In this document: positions 1 through 10,462 of the stretch, piece by piece
Position numbering within the stretch: position 1 is the stretch's first letter
How the letters are laid out: every line of letters begins with the position of its first letter
From: an uncultured Streptomyces sp.
GTDB lineage: Bacteria; Actinomycetota; Actinomycetes; Streptomycetales; Streptomycetaceae
NCBI GenBank assembly: GCA_946480485.1
Contig: CAMLJW010000161.1
Span: 1 to 10,462, forward strand
Length of the DNA stretch: 10,462 bases
Direction of reading: 5' to 3'
Translations under genes and position numbers: made by a program
The notes under the pieces: model-generated
The model's input: only the letters and a program-made list of their open reading frames with translations
The model's database searches: none
Told to the model about the DNA's origin: nothing

Positions 1-324
1 CGCGAGCGCGTCTTGTCTCGTGTTCGCCCACATTCCGCGCGGACACAGCGAAGAGCGGGGCGTGACCGTCATCGCTCAGCTGCGCCGTTCGCGCGACTGA
101 CGGCTCGTACGCCGCCCGGACTGCGCCCGCTGCGTGACCCGGATGTTCCGGCACGATGACGACGGCGAAGAGGAACAAGCGAGTGATCTTGGGCTCGGTG
201 CGCGGCTGACGGCAAGTGCTGTCACTGGACGGTCACGCCAAGACCGCGTGAAGATCGCCGGTGGCGGCGTTAAGAGCGCGCGAAGATTCCGGCGCCACCC
301 CGATGGACGCGTTGGCTGCCGGTT
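1..324. other. Leader/intergenic region upstream of the KimA-like permease gene
   Basis: I see no convincing complete gene here. The first 100 bases could be read on the plus strand as the last 32 codons of a gene stopping at the TGA at 98-100, but this is too short to assign. A perfect 5-bp inverted repeat with a 3-base loop (CCGGA-TGT-TCCGG) lies at 139-151. GTCAC is repeated one helical turn apart at 221-225 and 232-236, and a longer imperfect direct repeat (GCGnGAAGAT followed by CCGG) lies at 246-261 and 278-292. These are possible regulator sites for the downstream genes. I found no convincing -35/-10 pair and no riboswitch consensus. Confidence 0.4.
246..292. promoter_or_regulatory. 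Imperfect direct repeats upstream of the permease gene, candidate response-regulator site
   Basis: GCGTGAAGAT-cg-CCGG at 246-261 and GCGCGAAGAT-t-CCGG at 278-292 are direct repeats offset by 32 bases, close to three helical turns. OmpR/KdpE-type regulators bind direct repeats, and the first gene downstream shares its operon with such a regulator, so autoregulation is a reasonable guess. Only the repeat itself is visible; the binding is inferred. Confidence 0.25.
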
Positions 325-2304
325 GTGTCTATATCGTTCAAGCGGCTGATCGTGGGCCGCCCGCTCAGTAGTGACCGTCTGGGTGAGCAGATGCTGCCCA
401 AGCGGATCGCCCTGCCGGTCTTTGCCAGTGACCCGTTGTCGTCGGTGGCGTATGCGACGCAGGAAATCCTGCTGGTGCTGACGCTGGGCGGGCTGGCCCA
501 TCTGCATCTGGCGCCGTGGGTGGCGGCCGCGGTGGTGGTGCTGCTGGCGGTGGTGGTGCTGTCCTACCGGCAGGTGGTGCAGGCCTACCCCTCCGGCGGC
601 GGCTCCTATGAGGTGGCCTCACGCAACCTTGGGCCGTGGGCCGGGTCGGTGGTGGCCTCGGCGCTGATGGTGGACTACGTGATGACAGTGGCCGTGTCGG
701 TGGCGGCCGGCGTGGACAACATCATCTCCGCGGTGCCAGGTCTGGGCCCGTACCGGGTGGCGGTGAACCTGGGCTTCGTGGTGCTGCTGACCGCGATGAA
801 TCTGCGCGGGGTCCGCGAGTCGGGTCGGCTGTTCGCGGTGCCGACCTACCTGTTCATCGCCGGCGTGCTGGCGATGGTGGTCATCGGGCTGCTGCAGACG
901 GCCTTCGGGCACGCGCCGGTGGCCGAGAGCGCCGGGTGGCAGGTCCACGCCGAGCCGGGAAGCATGGGGCTGACCGGGATGGCGCTGGTGCTGCTGGCGC
1001 TGCGGGCGTTCTCCTCCGGCTGTACGGCGCTGACCGGTGCCGAGGCGATCTCCAACGGGGTGCCGGCGTTCCGGCCGCCCAAGGCACGGAACGCGGCCAC
1101 CACGATGGCGGTGATGGGCGGGCTGTCGATCAGCATGTTCGCCGGGATCACGGCGTTGGCCCTGATCGCGGATGTGCGGTACGTCGAGGACGCCTGCCAG
1201 CTGGTTGGTTTTCCGGGGGACTGTGCGACCGGCTCGCAGCGTACGGTGATCGCGCAGATCGCGGCTGCGGTGTTCGGCGGCACGGACACGGTGATGTTCT
1301 TCTATATCCAGGCCGCGACCGCGTTGATCCTGATCCTGGCGGCCAACACCGCCTTCAACGGCTTCCCGCTGCTGGCGGCGATCCTGGCCGAGCACCGCTA
1401 CCTGCCCCGGCAGCTGCACACCCGCGGGGACCGGCTGGCGTTCTCCAACGGCATCGTCATCCTGGCCGTGGTCGCCGGAACCCTGATCTATGCCTTCCAG
1501 GGGTCGGTGACCCGTCTGATCCAGCTCTACATCCTGGGTGTGTTCATGTCCTTCACCCTCTCCCAGGCCGGCATGGTCCGGCACTGGAACCGTGAGCTGG
1601 CCGACCGGACCGACCCCGTTCGGCGTCGGCGCATACACCGCTCCCGCGCCATCAACGCGGTGGGCGCGTGCCTGACCGCGCTGGTGCTGGTCGTGGTCCT
1701 GGTCACCAAGTTCAGCCATGGCGCGTACCTGGTGGTGATCGCCATGCCGGTGCTGTACGCGATGATGCGCGGCATTCGCCGCCACTACGACCGGGTGGCC
1801 CGCGAGCTGCGCCCCCAGCCGGGCGGCATCGCGCTTCCCAGCCTTATCCACGCGGTGGTGCTGGTCTCGCAACTGCACCAGCCCACCCTGCGCGCGCTGG
1901 GCTATGCCCGTGCCACCCGCCCGGACACCCTCACCGCGCTCACCGCCAAGATCAGCGACGAAGAGGTGAGTGCTCTGCGCGCCGAGTGGGAGGAGCGCCG
2001 GATCCCGGTGCCGCTGACCGTGATGGCCTCCCCGTACCGGGACATCACCGGCTCGGTGCTGGAATACATCGCCGGCCTGCACCGCGAGCACCCCCAGGAC
2101 CTGATCGCCGTCTACATCCCCGAATATGTGGTCGGCCACTGGTGGGAGCAACTGCTGCACAACCAGTCCGCATTGCGGCTGAAGGCACGGCTGCTGTTCC
2201 AGCGCGGGGTGATGGTGACCAGCGTGCCGTGGCAGCTGGACTCCAGCGACCGCAGGCAGCCGCCGCACGACGACCCGCGCGGCGCCGGGGCCGAGGTCGG
2301 CTAG
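325..2304 (+). CDS. KimA-like APC-superfamily potassium permease
   Basis: A 659-residue membrane protein of the APC superfamily, with about 12 hydrophobic segments in residues 30-490 and a cytoplasmic C-terminal domain of about 160 residues. It matches the pattern of the Bacillus subtilis K+ importer KimA (YdaO) along its whole length: FASDPLSSVAYAT near residue 33, SYRQVVQAYPSGGGSY at 80-95, RAFSSGCTALTGAEAISN at 227-244 and WWEQLLHNQSA in the C-terminal domain. Residues D36, Y43, D117, Y118, T121 and S125 fall at the same numbers as in KimA, and T237/E240 match its T230/E233; I recall several of these lining the K+ site. This register supports the GTG start at 325, although no strong ribosome binding site precedes it. 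The inferred role is proton-coupled K+ import. Annotation as a generic amino-acid permease would be the usual automatic call. It heads an operon with the kinase and regulator genes downstream. Confidence 0.85.
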   Translation: MSISFKRLIVGRPLSSDRLGEQMLPKRIALPVFASDPLSSVAYATQEILLVLTLGGLAHLHLAPWVAAAVVVLLAVVVLSYRQVVQAYPSGGGSYEVASRNLGPWAGSVVASALMVDYVMTVAVSVAAGVDNIISAVPGLGPYRVAVNLGFVVLLTAMNLRGVRESGRLFAVPTYLFIAGVLAMVVIGLLQTAFGHAPVAESAGWQVHAEPGSMGLTGMALVLLALRAFSSGCTALTGAEAISNGVPAFRPPKARNAATTMAVMGGLSISMFAGITALALIADVRYVEDACQLVGFPGDCATGSQRTVIAQIAAAVFGGTDTVMFFYIQAATALILILAANTAFNGFPLLAAILAEHRYLPRQLHTRGDRLAFSNGIVILAVVAGTLIYAFQGSVTRLIQLYILGVFMSFTLSQAGMVRHWNRELADRTDPVRRRRIHRSRAINAVGACLTALVLVVVLVTKFSHGAYLVVIAMPVLYAMMRGIRRHYDRVARELRPQPGGIALPSLIHAVVLVSQLHQPTLRALGYARATRPDTLTALTAKISDEEVSALRAEWEERRIPVPLTVMASPYRDITGSVLEYIAGLHREHPQDLIAVYIPEYVVGHWWEQLLHNQSALRLKARLLFQRGVMVTSVPWQLDSSDRRQPPHDDPRGAGAEVG

Positions 2305-2314
2305 CGTTCCGAGC

Positions 2315-3727
2315 ATGAAGGGCTTGGATCTGCCGCACCACGGTGGCCGGCGCCGCAGGAGCGCGGGCCATCGGCTGGCCACGGCCGGCGCCGCCGCGGC
2401 GGGCCTGGCACTCCTCACCGCGGCCCTCGTGCCCGAGAGGGACTCGCTGTCGCTGGCCAGCATCGCGCTGATCTACCTCACCGCGGTGGTCATCGTGGCC
2501 GCCACCAGCGGTCTGCCCATGGCGCTGGCCGCCGCGGTGGCCTCCGATGTGCTGGTCAACTTCTTCTTCGTCCCGCCCTTCCACACCCTGACCGTCGAGA
2601 ACCGGGACCTGGTCATCACCCTGGCCGTCTACGTGGTGGTCGCCACCAGCGTCAGCGTCGCGGTCGACCTGGCCGCCCGGCAGCGCGCCGCCGCCGCCCG
2701 CAGCGGCGTCGAGGCCGCCCTGCTGGCCCGCATCACCCAGGCTCCGCTGGAGGAACGGCCGCTGAGCGCGGTACTGGAGCACGTCAGGGACACCTTCGGC
2801 ATGACCGGCGCCGCGCTGCTGGAACGCGACGCCGACGGCGAACGCCCGGTCGCCGTCGTCGGCGACCCGCCATCGGCCGATCCGACGCTGTCCGCACCGG
2901 CTGGGGAACACCTGCGCCTGGTGGCCGACGGGCCAGCCGTCTTCGCCGCCGACGAACGCTTTCTCACCCTGCTGGCCACCGCCGCCGCCCGCGCGCTGCA
3001 AGCCGAGCGCCTGGCCGCCCAGGCAGCCCGCGCACGGGAACTGACCGAGATCGACAAGCTGCGCGCCGCCCTGCTGGCCGCCGTCGGCCACGACCTGCGC
3101 ACCCCGCTGGCCGGCATCAAAGCGTGCGTGTCCAGCCTGCGCGAACCCGACCTCGAACTCACCGACGCCCAACAGGCCGAACTCCTGGCCACCGTGGACA
3201 CCTCCACCGACAAGATGAACGACCTGGTCGAAAACCTCCTGGCGCTCAGCCGCCTGCAAGCCGGCGCCCTCAGCGTCCACCCACGCCCCACCGCGCTGGA
3301 CGAGATCACCGCCGCCGCCCTCCTGCACACCCCGCCACTCCCCGGCCGCGCCGTCGACGTCGATGTCCCGGACGACCTGCCTCCCGCCTGGGCCGATCCC
3401 GGCCTGCTGGAACGGGTCATCGCCAATCTGGTCGCCAACGCGCTCGACGCCGGACCACCGGATCAGGCCGTCCACGTGCACGCCCGTAGGGAAGGAGACG
3501 TACTCCGCCTGCGGGTCACCGACCACGGCCCCGGCGTCCCCGCCGACCAGCGGGAACGCGTCTTCGCCCCTTTCCAGCGCCTGGGCGACCACACCACCCA
3601 TCACGGCCTCGGTCTGGGCCTGGCCATCGCCCGCGGCTTCACCGAAGCCATGAACGGCACCCTCACCCCCACCGACACCCCCGGCGGGGGCCTGACCATG
3701 ACCCTCACCCTCCCCACAGCACCATGA
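2315..3727 (+). CDS. Short KdpD-like sensor histidine kinase (DUF4118)
   Basis: A 470-residue membrane histidine kinase. Residues about 20-125 form the DUF4118 four-helix membrane domain of KdpD, with the hallmark NFFFVPPFHTLTV. Residues about 130-245 look like a GAF-type linker. The kinase core follows: H-box GHDLRTPL with the phospho-accepting His at 259, N-box around N375 (NLVANALDA), G1 box DHGPGVP at 403-409, an F-box (VFAPFQR), and a G2 box HGLGLGLA from 430. Compared with E. coli KdpD (about 890 residues), the whole N-terminal KdpD sensor/Usp region is missing. The gene starts 10 bases after the permease stop and its TGA overlaps the ATG of the regulator gene, so the three are almost certainly co-transcribed and the kinase and regulator are probably translationally coupled. 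The likely signal is K+ or turgor, inferred from the family and the partner permease. Confidence 0.9.
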   Translation: MKGLDLPHHGGRRRRSAGHRLATAGAAAAGLALLTAALVPERDSLSLASIALIYLTAVVIVAATSGLPMALAAAVASDVLVNFFFVPPFHTLTVENRDLVITLAVYVVVATSVSVAVDLAARQRAAAARSGVEAALLARITQAPLEERPLSAVLEHVRDTFGMTGAALLERDADGERPVAVVGDPPSADPTLSAPAGEHLRLVADGPAVFAADERFLTLLATAAARALQAERLAAQAARARELTEIDKLRAALLAAVGHDLRTPLAGIKACVSSLREPDLELTDAQQAELLATVDTSTDKMNDLVENLLALSRLQAGALSVHPRPTALDEITAAALLHTPPLPGRAVDVDVPDDLPPAWADPGLLERVIANLVANALDAGPPDQAVHVHARREGDVLRLRVTDHGPGVPADQRERVFAPFQRLGDHTTHHGLGLGLAIARGFTEAMNGTLTPTDTPGGGLTMTLTLPTAP

Positions 3728-4410
3728 CCCGCATCCTCATCGTCGACGACGACCCTCACCTGCTGCGTGCCCTGACCATCGCCCTGACCGCCCGCGGCTA
3801 CCAGACCAACGCTGCTCCCGACGCCACCACCGCCCTGCAGGCAGCCGCCACCGCCGCGCCCGACCTGGCCGTCATCGACCTCGGTCTGCCCGACCTCGAC
3901 GGCATCAACATCGTCGAAAGCCTCCGCGGCTGGTCCACCGCCCCGATCATCGTCCTGTCCGCCCGCCACGACGAGACCGCCAAGATCAACGCCCTGGATG
4001 CCGGCGCCGACGACTACGTCACCAAACCCTTCGGCATGGGCGAACTCCTCGCCCGCATCCGCGCCGCCCTGCGCCGTGCCACCCACGCCGACGAACAGCC
4101 CGTGATCACCACAGCCGCCTTCACCGTCGACCTGGCCGCCAAGCGCGTCACCACGGCAGCCGGTGAAATCCGCCTCACCCCCACCGAATGGCACCTGCTG
4201 GAGATCCTTGTCCGCCACCCCGGACGCCTCGTCACCCAGCGCCAACTCCTCCAGGAGGTCTGGGGACCGCGCTACGAGAAGGAGACCAACTACCTGCGCG
4301 TTCACCTCGCCAACCTTCGCCGCAAACTCGAACCAGAACCCTCCCAGCCCCGCTACCTCATCACCGAACCGGGCATCGGCTACCGCTTCACCCCCGGCAC
4401 CACCGCCTGA
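3724..4410 (+). CDS. KdpE-like OmpR-family response regulator
   Basis: A 228-residue two-domain response regulator. The receiver domain (about 1-120) has the acidic pocket D8-D10, the phospho-accepting D52 in VIDLGLPDLDG, S79 in VLSARHD and K101 in YVTKPFG, so it looks fully functional. A winged-helix DNA-binding domain of the OmpR type fills about 130-225 (LTPTEWHLLEILVRHPG, then TNYLRVHLANLRRKLE, ending with GIGYRF). KdpE is the closest family, judged by the KdpD-like kinase whose stop codon it overlaps. It probably controls transcription of the permease operon itself; a complete kdpFABC operon is not in the window. The start is fixed by the ATGA overlap. Confidence 0.92.
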   Translation: MTRILIVDDDPHLLRALTIALTARGYQTNAAPDATTALQAAATAAPDLAVIDLGLPDLDGINIVESLRGWSTAPIIVLSARHDETAKINALDAGADDYVTKPFGMGELLARIRAALRRATHADEQPVITTAAFTVDLAAKRVTTAAGEIRLTPTEWHLLEILVRHPGRLVTQRQLLQEVWGPRYEKETNYLRVHLANLRRKLEPEPSQPRYLITEPGIGYRFTPGTTA

Positions 4411-4432
4411 TTCCGAGGTCGACAACCCGGAA
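4411..4432 (+). terminator. Hairpin directly after the regulator stop codon
   Basis: Beginning with the base after the stop codon, TTCCG-a-GGT-CGACA-ACC-CGGAA can fold into an 8-bp hairpin with one bulged A and a 5-base loop. No U-tract follows, but actinomycete terminators often lack one. It is a plausible end of the three-gene operon. Confidence 0.35.
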
Positions 4433-7400
4433 CCGCGATGGCCCCTGCCGGCCCCTGCAGAGCGATGATCACCGACAGCCTCTCGTCGGGTGGCGGCAGC
4501 CACAGGAATCAAAGCTGAGAGTTCAACTGGGTGATGGATCTCGACATCCGCTGTTCATGCCGCGGCGACCGGCACCCTGTTCGCTGTTACGCGAGGGCGG
4601 GGGCGGCCTGCTTGGCCTCTTCGGATCCTGCTGTTTACGAACCCGCAGCACAGAGGAGCGAGAGCGAGTGAGCAAGAAAATCAAGCGGTATGTCACGGCC
4701 GCGGCGGCCGTCGTGCTGGCGACGGCTGGTGTGGTCGCCACCGCCCCCCAGGGCAGTGCCAACCCGCCGGACCGCACCAACATCCGCGGTCAGGAGTCCT
4801 TCAACACCGACGCGTTCATGGACACGATTTGCGACGACATGAGCACCGGGGACAAGGGCTTCGTCTTCAACATCAAAACCGGCGAGGTCGTGGACTCCGA
4901 CTCTGCCTACGAGAAGGAGCCGTACTACCACCTCGTCCCCGGCGGCTCCGACAAAGCGTCCACCTCCGCGCCGTACAACTTCCACTGGGCGCTCACGCCG
5001 GACTGGGAGCTCTTTGCCGGCAACTGCGAGTTCCCGGAGGCGTCGTCCTGGACCTGGTACGACAGCGAGCGCAAAATCTCCGACGACACGGTGACCAACT
5101 GCGGCAGCGGCACGGCCACTCTCGGAGTCAACGAGTCGTACGCGACCACGCGCACCTACACCAAGACGATCGGCGCCAACACGAAGGTCTCCGCCAAGCT
5201 CGGTGCAATCTTCACCGGCGAGATCGGCGGCGGCTTCAGCTACTCCTGGGCCATCAGCAACACCCACACGCTGGGCCGGCAGGTCAACGTCTCGGTCCCG
5301 CCGGGCCGGCAGGGCTACATCAACGCCCGCCCGCTGAAGCGGACCGTGCGGGTCAACCCGGTCTTCCACGTCGTGAACTACATATGGAGCGACGGCCAGT
5401 CCGAGACCGGCACGCTGGTCCACAACTGGCGCGGCCGCGGCTACGACCGCATCACGTCGCACGGCTACTACCTCGACGGCAAGGCCGACGTCCTCAACAG
5501 CGACGGCACCCCCGCGATGGACTTCGTCACCCGCGACAAGCCCGGCAAATGCTGACGGCTCACGCCGCACCGGACGCCGCACCGGCCCCGGTCACCGCCG
5601 CCGCGGTTTTCCCGGCCTTCGCGTCGTAGTCGCACACCACCCAAGTACGGCCGTTCGCCTAAGTGAATACCGTACGGCGCGTCGCGGACCTGTATAGGGG
5701 CGACCCCGGCCATGCTCGGGAGGAAGGAGGCGGTAGCTGATGCATGCAAGGCTCAGTACGTTCCAGGGCTCCCCGGAGGGAGTCGAGGACTCGGTGCGCA
5801 ACGCCCGCGAGGCGGTACTCCCGGCGCTACAGTCGGTCGATGGGTTCCGCGGCCTGATGGTGCTGGTGGACCGCGCGTCCGGCAGACAGCTCGCCCTCAC
5901 GCTATGGGACAGCGAGCAGGCCCTGGAGGCCGGCGAAACAGCGACGAACCGGATCCGCTCCAGCAGCGCCGGGCACAGCCGACTGGCCATCGAGGGCGTC
6001 GAGCACTATCAGGTCGCACTCGAAACCCTCCTGCGCTGACGGGAAAGGTGCGCAGCGCGCGGACTCGGCGCATGTCGTCGGCTTCGATGCCACGCCCTCG
6101 AGGCGCGCCGGTACGCAGAGGGCAGCACCCGGGGTGGCGGACGACGCCGGGCCGCGGCTCGAGCGGGTGTCGGGTGGCCTCGAGTCCGTTCATCTCGGGC
6201 ATCCGTATGTCCATGAGCACCACGTCCGGATGGGTGCTGGCAGACCTCGATGCCGCGCCGGCCGTCCGGGCCTCCCCCACGACGTCGATGTCGCTCCGCG
6301 CCGACAGCAGCGCGGCGCATCCCGAGCGCACCCTGTCCTGGTAGTCGGCGATGACCACGCGAATCGTCATGCGTTCACAGCCTTTCCGGTCCCTCCCCTC
6401 ACGCGGAGGAGGAGTCCCGGACGGGCCCCTCGGACTGAACGGCCTGGATCGCCGCCCGTGTGGGCAGCCGCCTCTGTTCCGGGATGTGCGCGTGCTCCTG
6501 AACCGTGGCGAGCCACAGCGTCGCGATCAGCGCAGCCACAGCCAGCGCTGTGACCCTGGCGAGGTGTCCGCGGGTCCATGTATGTGGGCCGTCGCGCCGC
6601 CGGCCACAACAGCGCAGCCAAGCCCACGAACAGCACAGCCGTCACCGGCCACACGGCGGCTCCGGTCGGCAGGACGCTGCTGCCGTCGGCGCCCGAGTAG
6701 AGGATGTCCAGGACGCACGCCGCAAGCAGCAGTCCGACGGCAAGGACCCGGAGGCAGCCGCGGGCAGAAACGGAGTTCATTGGTAGTGGGTGGCGCGGTG
6801 TCCCTGGGGATCCGTTTCCTCCGTCCCCTTTCAATCCGTCCGTGCGGTTTTCCCGCACACGGCTTACCGATGATCTTCTTGACATGGGAGGCTGCAAGGT
6901 CCGCTTGATGCTACGGCCCGCGTGCTTGCTCCCTCCGAAGAGGCATTCGACGCCCCGCTCAGCCCGCCGCGTCTCCACGACGAACCGGGGCCTGCTACCG
7001 GGCACTTTGGTGTTGAGGTGTCGTCGCTCACACCGCTGACTGCCGATTGCCTGACGATGCGTCAACTCAAGAGAAAACATGAGTTGCACACACGGTCGGC
7101 GGGTGTCGGGGCCCGGAATGGCTGCGGGGGTGCCGGCGGCTACCGCTGCTGCAGTGCGGCGAGGGTGGCTTCGAGGTCGGCGGGGCGGGGACGGTTGTGC
7201 GGCAGTTTGGCGAGGGCGGCGGCCATGCCGCAGGTGTCGGTGAGGGCGGAGACGATCAGGCCGCTACCGATGGCGGCGGAGAACCAGCGGGCGGGACGGT
7301 AGCGGGCGCCGACGGCGAGCCCGAGGACGACGAGGGATCCGGCGGCGAGGCGGACCTGGCGTTCCATGCTCCAGATGCGGGAGGCGCCCTCGGGCTGGTG

Positions 7401-7762
7401 GAGGGTGTGGCCCTGCTCTGCCCAGGCGGTGGTGCCGCCGGTGAGGGTGGCGGCGGGGATGTCGGCGTCGGCCAGTTCACTGCAGGCGGCGGCGGAGCGG
7501 TTGCCGGAGGCGCAGACCATCAGCAGGTCCCCGCGGGCGGCTGCGGCCTTCAGTGCGGGCAGGGCGGCGTGCAGGTGGTCCAGGGGGATGTTGTGAGCGC
7601 CGGGAAGGTGGCCGGAGGCGTACTCGCCGGGGGTGCGGACGTCGATGACGGTGTAGTCGCCGAGCTGTGCCGCTGCCTGGGCGGGAAGGACGGGGGTGGG
7701 GGTCGTCATGTGCGGTGTTCCTTTTCTGTGCGGGCCGGGGCGAAGGGCCCCGAACACCGTAG

Positions 7763-8071
<309 letters not shown>

Positions 8072-10462
8072 TGATGCAGGCGGTCATGTCAGCGCGTCGG
8101 CGAGCATGAAGGCGGCGACCGCGAGGAGCACGACGGCGAACAGCCGCTGCAGCCCGCGCCCGGACACCTTCTCCGCCAGCCGTTTGCCGTCCCAGGCGCC
8201 CAGGACCGCGGCGCCCGTGAACGGCGCCATTACCGCCCAGTCCAGTCCCGCCGCACCGCCGGAGCGGGTGAACAGGGAGGCCAGCGAGTTGACCGTGATG
8301 ACCAGCAGGCTGGTCCCCACGGCGGCCTGCACCTCGAACGCCAGGACGGTGACCAGCGCGGGAACGGCGAGGAATCCGCCGCCCACCCCGAGCAGCCCCG
8401 TCACCGCGCCCAGGCCCGCTCCGGCGCCCCCTGCCTTCAGCGGCCGCACGGCCCGTGTACGCCCATCGGCCGGCGCCGGCGTGGGGCGCAGCATCTTCAG
8501 GGCGGCGAGGGCGGCGATCGCGGCGAAGGCCACGGTGAGCACCGGTTGCGGGAGGCGGGCGGCGACCAGTCCGGCCAGCGCGGCGGGGATGATGCCCGCG
8601 GCGGCGAACGCCGCCCCGGCTTTCCAGCAGACGTGTCCGGCGCGGGCGTGGGCGTACAGAGCGGTCGCGGACGTGGCGGTGACGATGAGCAGGCTCGCGG
8701 TGGTGGCCGCGGCCGGGTTGAAGCCGAGCAGATAGATCAGGGCCGGAACGGCCAGGACACTGCCGCCTCCCCCGAGCGCGCCGAGCGCCAGACCGACCAC
8801 GGCCCCGGCTATCAGGCCCAGAAGTAGCGCACTCACGCTATCGAGCCGCCCTTGCCACCCTCACCGATGACGGGCAGACCGGCCTGCGTCCAGGCGCTCA
8901 TGCCGCCCTTGACGTCGACCGCGTCGATCCCTTTCGACGCGAGGTACTTCGCGGCCTGCTGGGAGCGGTGCCCGGCGCGGCAGATCGTCACCACCGGTTT
9001 CCCGGCCGCACCCGCCGGCAGCTCGGTGCCGGTGAGTAGGCGGGAGAGCGGCAGGTGCAGCGCGTGCGGCGCGTGTCCGGCCTTCCACTCGAGGATTTCG
9101 CGGACGTCCAGGAGGACCGTGTCGCTCGTACTGGTGCGCTCGTGAGCCTGGTCAGGGGTGAGGCGGCCCTGGCCGCGCCGGAAGAAGGACATCGTCATCG
9201 TCGCTTTCTGATCAAGGGGATTCAGCTGCCTGCGGTGACGGTCAGGCCGGCGCTCCGGGCGGCGTCGAAGCCGTCGTCGACGGCGACCACGTCACGGCCT
9301 TGCGCGTCGAGCAGGGAGGCGGCGATCGCGGCGCGCATGCCGCCGGCGCAGTGCACCCACACGGTGCCGGCCGGGACCTCGCCGGTGCGCTTGTGCAGTT
9401 CGTGGATGGGGATGTGTACCGAGCCCTGCACGAACCCGTCTGCGCGTTCGGAGTCGCGGCGCACATCCAGCACCACCATGTCTTCGCCGCGCTCGCGGTT
9501 TTGCTTCAGGGCAGCGAAGTCGCCGCGCGGGAAGGAACGCAAGTCCTCACCCGCCCGCAGCCAGGAGGACGGCTCGCCCGTGGCGGCGGCGGCGGGCCGC
9601 TCGATGCCGACCCGCACCAGCTCCCGCTGGGCCCCGGCGAGTTGCTCGGCGGATTCGGCGAGCAGGGTCACGGGCTTGCCCCATGGGATCAGCCAGGCCA
9701 GATAGGTGGCGAGCTTGCCCTCGGCCTCGAAGTTGAACGTCCCGGCCACATGTCCTTGCGAGAACGCGGTACGGCTCCGCAGGTCGACGACCCATTCCCC
9801 GGCGGCCAGGCGCTCCGCGATCCCCTCGCCGTCGGCGACCTTCGGCGGGGTCAGGTCCACCGGCGCCGGGCCGGCGGCGTTGGTCGGGCCCATGTGTGCG
9901 TAGTAGGCGGGCACATCCTCCAGCGCGGCCAGCATCTGCGACACGAAGGTGTCGACGTCCTGGGTCAGGGCGTCATTGCTGATCCGCTCCCTGCCGATGG
10001 TGGAGGCATCGCTTTCCGCCTGGGACGAGGAGCAGAAGCTTCCGAAGCCGTGGGTGGGCAGAACCTGCACGTCGTCGTGGAGTTCACCGGCCAGCCGGTG
10101 GGCGGAGGCGTGTTGGGCGCGGGCCAGCTGATCGGTCAGCCGTGGATCGACCAGGTCGGGACGTCCCACCGTGCCGATCAGCAGCGACCCGCCGGTGAAC
10201 GCGGCCACCTCCCGCCCGTCCTCGACCAGTACGTAGGACGTGTGGTGCGGGGTGTGACCGGGGGTGGCCAGCGCCCGCAGGCTCAGGCCGGTATCCACGG
10301 TGACGCTGTCGCCGTCGGTGACCGGCACCCGGGCGAAGGAGACCCGGGCCGCCATGGGCACCAGATACCGCGCGCCGGTCAGCCGTGACAGCTCCAGACC
10401 ACCGGTGACGTAGTCGTTGTGAACATGAGTCTCCACCACGTAGCCGATCCGCACCCCGCGGC

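Overview
The window is very GC-rich DNA. Third codon positions are almost all G or C, GTG starts are common, and the gene families are typical of actinomycetes, so a Streptomyces-like genome is the best guess. I see two intact functional blocks separated by a patch of single genes and decaying DNA.

Left block (325-4410, plus strand): three tightly packed genes. They encode an APC-superfamily permease that aligns closely with the potassium importer KimA of Bacillus subtilis as I remember it, a short KdpD-like sensor kinase (DUF4118 membrane domain plus kinase core, without the large N-terminal KdpD domain), and a KdpE/OmpR-type response regulator. The kinase starts 10 bases after the permease, and the regulator start overlaps the kinase stop (ATGA). 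The inferred role is potassium uptake coupled to its own two-component sensor. Two sets of short direct repeats lie in the leader, and a hairpin follows the last stop.

Middle (4411-7139): a secreted protein of about 295 residues with a signal peptide, whose Ser/Thr- and Gly-rich beta pattern recalls aerolysin/ETX-MTX2 pore-formers; a 99-residue ABM-like alpha-beta barrel protein with a strong ribosome binding site; then, on the minus strand, a degraded stretch. That stretch holds a truncated NarL-type response regulator, a small membrane-protein gene that seems to carry a frameshift, and a piece of RNA that looks like domain V of a group II intron lying just upstream of that gene.

Right block (7140-10462): a reactive-sulfur gene set resembling the cst system of Staphylococcus. 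It contains a CsoR-family regulator that keeps both cysteines but has Gly in place of the copper-binding His (the CstR pattern); a palindrome ATACCCC-TC-GGGGTAT in the divergent promoter region; a rhodanese with a C-terminal membrane domain; and a minus-strand operon of a CstB-like persulfide dioxygenase/pseudorhodanese/rhodanese fusion (cut by the window end), a single-domain rhodanese and a TauE/SafE-type exporter. The likely logic is that persulfide oxidises the two cysteines of the regulator and releases the operator. The dioxygenase and rhodaneses would then convert persulfide to sulfite and thiosulfate, and the exporter would remove the products.

All functions are inferred from motifs and remembered family patterns; no database search was run.
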